From Planctomycetota bacterium (GTDB lineage: Bacteria > Planctomycetota > Phycisphaerae > UBA1845), in the NCBI GenBank assembly GCA_030616775.1, contig JAUWWQ010000009.1, forward strand, positions 35,764 through 99,763: DNA of 64,000 bases, in the 5' to 3' direction. Numbering within the stretch: the stretch's first letter is position 1; every line of letters begins with the position of its first letter. Position numbers and translations under genes: made by a program. The notes below the pieces were generated by a model. That model searched no databases and was not told where the DNA came from. It worked only from the letters and a program-made list of their open reading frames with translations. Shown here piece by piece: positions 18,316 to 26,200 of the stretch.

Positions 18316-20337
18316 TCAGGAGCGGCGTTCCCGTCGCCCGGGCCGCCGTGTGCCGGTGATTCGCTCAGGCTCCGGCTCCCGTTTTGCCTTTACCTCACCT
18401 CGAAGCGCTTGCTCGACGGAGACCAGGACCTCGCGGACAAACCGTGCCGATCGAGCCCGCTCCCGAGTCAACACGGGTCCTTGTCCATTCCCGCCTCCGG
18501 CGCTAAGAGCTTCATTGTTGTTCCAGCGCTCGATGTGCCGATCACACAACTCAGATAAATATGCCTGATGATAATCCTCCAACTGTGTGAAGCTCGAACC
18601 CCAGCGGATGAGGAAGTCCTTAAGCACCGCAATGATTACCTCCGGGACCCCCGGCTTGTGCTCAATCTCCAAATTCAGTCGATCGTACAACATCGGGATA
18701 ATGTCACCGGCGGCCGCATCGAACTCCTCTGGGATCATGCCGGCGGAGGGATCCGGATCGAGCTTGAGCTTCCCGGCGAGCGTCTGGTCTATTTGCCGTT
18801 GGATAAGCTCACTGTGGTAGGGCAGCAAGATGGCATCCATCAACTGCTGCATCGTCAGCGCAGCCACTTTCTCCAGCATGTACGGTGCGGTCTGCAGCGT
18901 GTGGGCGACGACGTCCATGATTGCCGTCCGGGCATCTTCCGGCAGCTTGGCCATCGCCTCGCGGGCTTTGTTGAGACGTTCCATACGCTTCTGGCGAACT
19001 GCGGAAGACGGCGGTGGTAGGTTCGGCTGGCGCGTAACGGATGACACAAACGCCTTGATTCGCCTCTGGAAGCTATCCCAAGACCGCGTCTGTTGGAGCA
19101 GTCGCCGGTACCCTTCAAGTAGCTCGACTCGCGTCATTTGTTTGGGAATGATATTGCAGACGACTTTCGGGGCGTCATGATACATGTCGCCGACGTCAAC
19201 CACGCGATCCTCGAGCTGCAGGCGAACCCACAACGGTGTGCCCGGATAGGCCTTCAGCGTATTGACGTTTGCACTCGGGATGTTCGCATCTTCCAGGAAC
19301 CTGATGTGTTCCTCGAAGACTTCTACGTCGTCCGCGTCAAAACCGACGATCAGGGCAGCCCTGACCACGATGCCATAGGATTGAATCTTCTTGCAGTCCT
19401 CGACCAGGTCTCTGCGAAGATTCTGGATCTTATGTGCTTCCTGAAGACTGGCAGGCCGTGGCGTTTCGATGCCGACCAGCACCTGGGTGAAGTTGCAGTC
19501 GGCCATCAGCTCCATCAGCTCTTCATCCTGGGCCAGGTCGATGGTCAGTTGTGTCGAGTAGGAGAGCGGGGGGTCAAAGGAGTTATTGACCGGGATTAGC
19601 TCTCCCAGAAGTTGCCTTGCATACTTGCGATTACTGACGAAGTTGTCGTCGCAGATGAATATCCGCTCGGCGCCGAGTTTCTGTAAGTTGACCACTTCTT
19701 CAATGACGGATTCAATAGGCCTGTGTCGGGGCCGTCGGCCGAATAGGTGAATCACATCGCAAAATTCGCAATCATATGGACAACCTCGGGTGGTCTGCAC
19801 GCCCCCCAGGCGGTAAAGAGGGATATCGTCCGCGATGCTGTCCCACCTCGGAGTCGGACAGTCGGAAAGGTCCGGCCGTTCGACCTGGCGATACTCGCTT
19901 CGGTGAACGCCCTTTTCCCACTCGCGCAGGAACTGCGGCCAGGTGTATTCCGCCTCTCCAAGGAACAGTACGTCGAAAGCGTCGCGGAAGAGATGTGGTG
20001 CGCCGGAAACGCCCGGCCCACCGATGGCCGTTGGGATCCCCCGCTGGCGGAATATTCCGGCAAGCTCCACAGCTCGTGGTATGTGGGCGATGTACCCGGT
20101 CACCCCGATCAGATCGTACTCCTTGCCCAGGTCGGTGTGGTTATCGATCTCACCGCGCACCGATTCGTCCCAGATATCCACGTCGTGTGCTTCCGGCGTA
20201 AGCGCCGCGATTGTGGCCAGGTTGAGCGGTACGATCAGGGACCGCGGTGCGTCCGCCTGGATCTTCAGCCCGGAGAGTTCGTGGGCGCGCGAGAACTCCG
20301 AATCAAACTTCGGCGAGACCAACAAAATCCGAGACAT
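18316..20337 (-). CDS. B12-binding domain radical SAM protein (copy 1)
   Basis: The 673-residue protein is colinear with its neighbour at 16234-18249 along its whole length, with most residues identical by eye. It shares the B12-binding-like N-terminus (VDIWDESVRGEID), the CxxxCxxC site in QTTRGCPYDCEFCD, the IFICDDNFVSN strand, VLVGIETPRPASLQEAH, and the long helical C-terminal extension. Differences cluster in short patches, for example LKAYPGTPLWVRL against LLASPGTPLWTRL near the end of the barrel and the C-terminal tail. That pattern would suit two enzymes with related but distinct substrates. It is a predicted cytoplasmic SAM- and cobalamin-dependent enzyme working on the operon's lipid or polyketide. 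The start ATG has AGAGGA upstream and lies 66 bases after the alpha/beta hydrolase gene. Confidence 0.85.
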   Translation of the reverse strand: MSRILLVSPKFDSEFSRAHELSGLKIQADAPRSLIVPLNLATIAALTPEAHDVDIWDESVRGEIDNHTDLGKEYDLIGVTGYIAHIPRAVELAGIFRQRGIPTAIGGPGVSGAPHLFRDAFDVLFLGEAEYTWPQFLREWEKGVHRSEYRQVERPDLSDCPTPRWDSIADDIPLYRLGGVQTTRGCPYDCEFCDVIHLFGRRPRHRPIESVIEEVVNLQKLGAERIFICDDNFVSNRKYARQLLGELIPVNNSFDPPLSYSTQLTIDLAQDEELMELMADCNFTQVLVGIETPRPASLQEAHKIQNLRRDLVEDCKKIQSYGIVVRAALIVGFDADDVEVFEEHIRFLEDANIPSANVNTLKAYPGTPLWVRLQLEDRVVDVGDMYHDAPKVVCNIIPKQMTRVELLEGYRRLLQQTRSWDSFQRRIKAFVSSVTRQPNLPPPSSAVRQKRMERLNKAREAMAKLPEDARTAIMDVVAHTLQTAPYMLEKVAALTMQQLMDAILLPYHSELIQRQIDQTLAGKLKLDPDPSAGMIPEEFDAAAGDIIPMLYDRLNLEIEHKPGVPEVIIAVLKDFLIRWGSSFTQLEDYHQAYLSELCDRHIERWNNNEALSAGGGNGQGPVLTRERARSARFVREVLVSVEQALRGEVKAKREPEPERITGTRRPGRRERRS

Positions 20338-20403
20338 CGTTCAACATCCTCTTTGCAGCCACTGTACTCACAAAATCGTCTCGGCCACTGCCGCGACGGC
20401 ACG

Positions 20404-21327
20404 TCAGGAACGGCACCGCTGTTGCCCAGGCTGCGCGCTGTCAACTTGCCGTGCGGCTTCACGATTTTCCCCATCAGATCCGTTGCGATCAGCGATGAAA
20501 CCCGCCGGATCGCGCAAGAATCCCCTAATCCGTTCCAGGAACAATTCAGGGCTTAGCAGCAGGTAGAAGTGACCCGTACCACTAAGTATCTCGCACCGGC
20601 AGTTCGGCATCACATTAGCCAAATGCACGCCCATCTCCTTATATGGCGACGTCTCACCGTAGACCGCCACAACCGGCGTGCTGATCTCGGTGAGTCGCTC
20701 TTCAGTCAGTCCGGCTATTTGACGAAACTCCCCACTTACGTTTGTCTCATCAACCAGTTTCCTAAGTCGCGGAGTAGCCCGCATGCTCCCCTTTCGGGGG
20801 CCGAACTGCTGAGGAATCTCAAAGCTCTTACGTATGACCTCGGACACATCCCTATTTTCCGCGTCGACGAACCAGTCGTAGGTAATCCCGTACTGGGCCA
20901 GTTGCTCCCTGTACAGATCCCATCCGGGCCAGTCCCGGATTGTTCGTAAATGCCGTAGGCAGGCGATTCCAGTATCCGACAGGACCACCCCGGCAACACG
21001 GTCCGGGTGTAGCAAGGCCAGGTGCAGTCCGATCGAACCGCCAAAGCTGTGCCCGACAAGCCGTGCCTGTTCGATTCCCAAGTGGTCCATCAGGGCCAGG
21101 AGGTCGACGGCCATGTCCCGCGAGGTGTAGCCGCTCGGCGTCAAGTCGGTATAGCCGTGCCCTCGAAGGTCGTAGGCTATCACACGATAGTCCGGGGCCA
21201 GTGCCGGTATGACCTTAGTATACCAGATGGCGAGAGTCGAGGTGACACCGTGGATGAGCACGACGTCAGGTCCCTCGCCTTTGATCTGATAGTGAACGTT
21301 GATGCCGTTAAGCAAAACCTTGGCCAT
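20404..21327 (-). CDS. Alpha/beta hydrolase
   Basis: The 307-residue protein has the alpha/beta hydrolase core: VVLIHGVTS (oxyanion-hole HG motif near residue 26), YDLRGHGYTD, and the nucleophile elbow VGHSFGGS with Ser94. The catalytic His is in SGTGHFYLLL (His253). The expected acid position reads VYGETSP, Glu225 where Asp is usual. The family includes esterases, thioesterases and C-C hydrolases. In this operon, between the phosphatase-like gene and the radical SAM pair, a chain-releasing or lactone/ester-cleaving role on the polyketide is a reasonable inference, as neither synthase carries a thioesterase domain. No signal peptide is present, so it is cytoplasmic. The gene begins 16 bases after the previous stop. 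The C-terminal 30 residues are polar and probably disordered. Confidence 0.85.
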   Translation of the reverse strand: MAKVLLNGINVHYQIKGEGPDVVLIHGVTSTLAIWYTKVIPALAPDYRVIAYDLRGHGYTDLTPSGYTSRDMAVDLLALMDHLGIEQARLVGHSFGGSIGLHLALLHPDRVAGVVLSDTGIACLRHLRTIRDWPGWDLYREQLAQYGITYDWFVDAENRDVSEVIRKSFEIPQQFGPRKGSMRATPRLRKLVDETNVSGEFRQIAGLTEERLTEISTPVVAVYGETSPYKEMGVHLANVMPNCRCEILSGTGHFYLLLSPELFLERIRGFLRDPAGFIADRNGSDGENREAARQVDSAQPGQQRCRS

Positions 21328-21343
21328 CGCGCGGTTATTTCTC

Positions 21344-22957
21344 CTATTCGATATACCCCAAAGCTCTGAGGCGCATCAGCACTTCAGTCTCACCCTCTTG
21401 TTCATAAGCACGATCGCGCCACTCATCCGGTGGTAGGTGGGGCGGTCTTACGGTGGCCGGACCATAGACAGGCGAATGCTCCTTAAGATATTCCGGGGTA
21501 AATGCCTCCGTAACCATCGAGCCTTCAAGGTCCTCCGGAATGGGCAAGCCCAACGCACATAGGATTGTCGGTACGACGTCGACCAACTGAGCGGGTTGCA
21601 GAGTCACTCCCATACACAATCCCGGTCCGTGGGCGATGAACACCCCCTCGGGATGATGAGTCCCGACTACCACAGGTCGTTTCTTGAGCACCTGCCCACC
21701 ACGCAACACTGAGAAGAATCCGTTATCCCGAAGCGCAACAGTCAAGTCCGGCGCTAAATCCATCTTGGGACCGAAGAACGCCTCCTCCCTGGTCCACACT
21801 CTGCCGATCAACGGTTCGTGAGTATCAGGATCAACACAGCGCATACGCAACGCCGCCACTAGTCCCTCCCGAAGGCTCTCATACTCCTCGGGGGCGATTC
21901 CCTCTTCGCCCCGCTTGCCCCTCACGGGGATGCAGATTCCGTTACTGCCGGCTGAATGAGCGTAGGCGCGCGTTTTCGTCAGGTCGAGAGCATTAAAGTG
22001 GTATGCCTGGGGCACGCCCAGTCCCTGCGAATCGTCAGGAGCGACTTTGGCCCCGGGCGCCCAGGTCAGATAACCCTGTTGTTCCAGCCAGGTATTGATA
22101 TAGAGAATCTCCCTGCTCTCCGCAAAGCCGTGGTCTGAAACGATAAAGACGTACGCGTCGGGTCCGGCCAGCTTCACCGTTTCCTCCAGGAACCGATCAA
22201 GCCGGCGAAAGTACTCCCAGCAACGCGCCCGGATCCGTAGAAAGTCCTCGGACGGTCTCTCAGGTTCCAGGTCGGGATCGAGGTAGCCCCACAGTAAGTG
22301 CTGCAGCTTGTCTACCCCATCGAACACCACACCCACAAGGGCGCACGGATCGTGCTTCATCTGGTAGCGCAGGATGTTGAACCACTGTTGCTCACGATGT
22401 ATGTGAAGATCGATCCAGGATTCGTTATCCTCGATCGCCTCCCCGGCCACGGCTCTTTGTTCGACTTTGAGATCCATGGCCAGCTCTTTGGCATCAAAGC
22501 CGGGGATTTCACGTTTAAGCTTGTCGATAAGGTCAGCCGGGTGGCTGTACTTTTTCACCCACCGCCACGGGACCCAGCCGGGAATCACGTAGCCGTTGAT
22601 CTTCGGCGGTGGATTGTGGGCGACGAAATTAAGACTTCCGGCGCGCCGGCCCTGCCGGCTGACAATCGACCAGATGGTCTCGCAGCACATCTCGCGCGAT
22701 GTAACCACACGAAGGTAGCGAGAGTCATCTGATTCATACTGTAGAAAGTTGGTGATTCCGTGATAGCCTGGCGAGCGCCCTGTGACCAGAGTGGTCCACG
22801 CGGGTGGTGTCAGGGGCGGGACAGTCGACATAAGCGGCTCGCGGACGCCGGAGGCTACGAACCTGCCCAAATAAGGCATCACCCCACGGGCTACCAGGTC
22901 GTCAAGAACCTTGTAGGTCGCCCCATCCAACCCGAAGAGAATTACGGGACCGCTCAT
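21344..22957 (-). CDS. Alkaline phosphatase superfamily protein (type I phosphodiesterase/nucleotide pyrophosphatase-like)
   Basis: The 537-residue protein begins ILFGLDGATYKVLD, with the first metal ligand Asp11. TVPPLTPPAWTTLVTGRSP follows, with the catalytic Thr near residue 55. VFIVSDHGFAES supplies a second Asp-His pair and GTHHPEGVFIAHGP the C-terminal His ligands. These are the marks of the two-zinc alkaline phosphatase superfamily, in the branch called type I phosphodiesterase/nucleotide pyrophosphatase. There is no signal peptide, so it should act in the cytoplasm on a phosphate mono- or diester. Its ATG overlaps the stop of the acyl carrier protein gene (ATGA, 22954-22957), implying translational coupling. 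In a PKS operon it might act on a phospholipid product, a phosphorylated intermediate or a phosphopantetheine-linked species; which one is unknown. Confidence 0.85.
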   Translation of the reverse strand: MSGPVILFGLDGATYKVLDDLVARGVMPYLGRFVASGVREPLMSTVPPLTPPAWTTLVTGRSPGYHGITNFLQYESDDSRYLRVVTSREMCCETIWSIVSRQGRRAGSLNFVAHNPPPKINGYVIPGWVPWRWVKKYSHPADLIDKLKREIPGFDAKELAMDLKVEQRAVAGEAIEDNESWIDLHIHREQQWFNILRYQMKHDPCALVGVVFDGVDKLQHLLWGYLDPDLEPERPSEDFLRIRARCWEYFRRLDRFLEETVKLAGPDAYVFIVSDHGFAESREILYINTWLEQQGYLTWAPGAKVAPDDSQGLGVPQAYHFNALDLTKTRAYAHSAGSNGICIPVRGKRGEEGIAPEEYESLREGLVAALRMRCVDPDTHEPLIGRVWTREEAFFGPKMDLAPDLTVALRDNGFFSVLRGGQVLKKRPVVVGTHHPEGVFIAHGPGLCMGVTLQPAQLVDVVPTILCALGLPIPEDLEGSMVTEAFTPEYLKEHSPVYGPATVRPPHLPPDEWRDRAYEQEGETEVLMRLRALGYIE

Positions 22958-23256
22958 GAGCGTCTCTCTTTCGACCGATTGAGGCTGACCATCAGAAAGT
23001 CGAGCAAATCCCTCACGGTGATGTCTTTCGCTTGCCGCTCGCCGGCCTTGGTCAAGAACTCCGCAAATGGCAGCGACTGGTCGAAATGCTCCTCGATCGC
23101 TGAACCCAGGGCCACCGCGTCGATGGACTCGAAGCCGAGGTCACCGAAAATGCCGGTCTGCTCGGTGATCTCGTCGGAGTACTCCCAGTCCTCACGCAGT
23201 TCCGTAAGGATGGTCAGAAGGTCGTTTCGCAGCGCGAGTCGATCAAGCTCCTTCAT
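22954..23256 (-). CDS. Free-standing acyl carrier protein
   Basis: The 100-residue helical protein contains GFESIDAVALGSAIEEHF, the acyl carrier DS/ES-I motif whose Ser carries 4'-phosphopantetheine, followed by LPFAEFL and a helix-rich end TVRDLLDFLMVSL. The first residue of the usual DSL motif is Glu here (ESI), which is tolerated in some families. I start at the ATG at 23256 because AAGGAGC lies just upstream; the ATG at 23298 falls inside the preceding gene without such a site. The start overlaps the end of the second synthase by 14 bases and the stop overlaps the phosphatase-like gene by four, so it is translationally coupled on both sides. It may load a starter unit, or carry the product away from the two synthases to the tailoring enzymes. 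Confidence 0.88.
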   Translation of the reverse strand: MKELDRLALRNDLLTILTELREDWEYSDEITEQTGIFGDLGFESIDAVALGSAIEEHFDQSLPFAEFLTKAGERQAKDITVRDLLDFLMVSLNRSKERRS

Positions 23257-26200
23257 CCCTGCTCCTTTCGGGAACCGCCAGTGCAATGACGAACTCACCG
23301 TGGCGAATGCTGTGAACCATAAAGCGTTGGTTGTAGGTCTCCGGCGAGCGTGCGTCTGACGATCCGTCGCAACTGACCATCAGACAATCCGGACTGCCAC
23401 CCGTGCGCCGGGTGTCGGTACTGATTGTGCAAACGGTCATGGCTCGGGGTCCGTCACTCAGACCCCGGCCGGTCGCCTTGCCCGCCGCCTCTTTTGCGCA
23501 CCAGACCCGCGTGATCCACTCGTCCCGATTGTCCCCATCGAGTTTGCCAAGCAACTGCCGCTCGTTTTCGTTAAAGGCAACGGCGCAGAAACCGGCGTCA
23601 CGCGGCTCGACACGTTCCAGATCGATCCCCAGAGCCCGCCTTCCAGCCGCAGCAACGGCAACCGCACCTTTATGCGAAATGGTCAGCCGGGGGGCTTCGC
23701 CCACGCGACTTACCCACTGGCCGCCGGCAACAGGTGCTCCGTGGGCGTCGTTATCTATTTCCACATCGGCGGGGTACAGATCGAGGCCATAGTGGCGCTT
23801 GACCCACGTCCGCACTGCATCCTTGGCAACCGCCCGCCCGAAGAGCCAGTCCGCGCGCCCGGCGTCATCGCTCATAGCGCGATACCCGGCCAGCTCGCGA
23901 TGGCTCAAGATCAGATGCGCCCAGAGTCTCTCCCAGATGGGTGTACGCATCTCCTCGAACGGTGTCATGCGCCGACACACTACGTCCTGACAGTCATTCG
24001 GCAGTGAAAGCTCAATAGGCTCGCTGAGGCTTCCCTTGTTCGGAAACCGCCAGAAGTCATAGAAGTTCGGGGCCCAATAGAATCGCCAGTCCTGCCAACC
24101 ACGGAGGCGCATCCAGAGTCTGCCGTCCGGTGCGATGATCTCCATGTCCGCCCGAACCTGTCTCTGGGAGACTTCTCGAATGCGCATCTGACAGACCGCC
24201 CGCTCACCCGGTTTGAGATTCTCACGATATAGCGTCAACTCGTGCAGGCGAATAGGGAACAGTACGAACCCTTCGTTGAAGTATTCCACGGGCCAATACC
24301 CCACCAACTGGCCGGCCGCATCGAGGAGAAAGGGATCGACGTGGAAACAGGGCGATTCCTTAGACCTGAGAAGGTTGTCAGTGGGCAACACTTCCAAGCG
24401 GGCAATCAGCCCGTCCTCACCGACCTCATCAAGTGATACCACGCCCTGAAAACGTGGACCGTGGAACATTCGCCGTTGTGCATACATCTGCTCTGCGGTA
24501 TTGGCAGGCGGCCGGCGATTTTTCAGGTCCGGCAGCTCAACTGGCGGTGCACTCGGGAAAGAGTCGGCGAACACGATCGTGCCTTCCACAACCGGCTGTG
24601 CGTCGGCGGCTGCCTCCGGATCTTCACTCCGGCGATGATGAATGGCTGCACGGACCTCGTTGTAAGGTGTGCCCCCCGAGCGATCGGAGGAGCCGGTATA
24701 AGCACTGATCATCAGCTCGACCTTCGGTCCGCCCTTACCGACCTCGATCCACTTGCCGGCTTGAATCCCCTTCGCGCCGACTACCTTGCGCCCGGGCATA
24801 AGCAGCGCAGCGACCTCAGCCATCATCTCCAGGCTCACTGTCAAAGGTATGACAGCGAGCATGTCCCGCTGACTGTTCGACTCGGAGACCCGAGGGTCGA
24901 GACAATGGTCATTAAGGTACAAGTCTCCATTAGGATCGATCTCGCGAACCACAACTACCTCGGTGCCTGGTGTGTGGCTGACAACCCTGCCCGAAAAGGC
25001 CAGGGCACCGGCGTCGGGCGGTGGTATAGACCGGTCGTCACCAGGCGGGCTGGAGACACCTTCGAGGTTCTCGAGGAATTCAATCACCTGTCGTAGCGAT
25101 TTGAGTTTTGCAACCTGCTCCAAGTCGATTTCGCCAGTGGGAAGCGTGTGTCCACCGGTCTCCTGTAGAGCACCCAGAATCTCGATGCGCTTGATCGAGT
25201 CGATGCCCAGATCAGCCTCCATGTCCAGATCGAGGTTCAGCATTTCCGAGGGATAGCCGGTCTTCTCACTAACGATGGCAATTAACGTATCTTCCAGACT
25301 CCGAGACGGCGGTTCGGCCTTCTCTTCGGAAGCAACGGTGGATGTGGAGGTGATTGAGGCAGCCTCACTTGGCGGAGATTCGGGCGGCGCGTCGCTCGCC
25401 TCAGCGTGTGGCCGGGCTGCCAAATAGGCCCGCATCACCTCCTCCTGTGTCTCGAGGAACCTCTCCATCATTCGGAAGTGCTCTTGCATCGCCGCATCCG
25501 CGGGGGCGGGTGGGGAACCGTCCTCAGCGGTACGCACCTCTGTCGGCAGTGCCTGTGGGTCAGCGTAGGTGTGTGCGGTGTCAGCAGCTTCGGATTCGAG
25601 CAAACTCAAAGCTTCGGTGGTATCTGGTACGACGGGTTCAACCTGCTGGGTGTCGGACGCTGACGATGCGGGTGGACTGGTATTGCAGGACTCCGGGCGT
25701 TCGGCCAGTTCCAGCTTTGGGTAGCACAGCGAGACCTGCATGGTGCCCGGTGCGCTGTCCTCGTCGACCGGTCGGTCAACCGCCGGGTCAAGCGTCAACT
25801 TCCGCGGTGAGCGAGGGCTGTACAGACACCCGAACTCCAGTGGCACATGCAGCGCCGCGAGCATTCCCACCGCGTGATTCAACGCGGTAATACCCGATCG
25901 CCGATGATGGTCGGTGGCGATAGCCACATGTGGACGGCCGCGCAGAATGTCGTCTGTGAATGCGGTCAGGTTTCCCCGTGGTCCGGCTTCCACAAACACA
26001 CGAGCACCCGCTGCATACATCGCCTCGACCGTCTCCCGGAAAAGTAGCGGACGCGCAAAAGCACCCGCCGCCAGGTCGACCACTTTGGCCGGGTCAGTCG
26101 GGTAGGGCTTCGCAGTTGTGCACGAGTAGACCGTCGTTAGGGGCTTATGAATCGCAAGGGATTCAAAATACTTGCAAAGCGGCTCACAGATATAGGTGAA

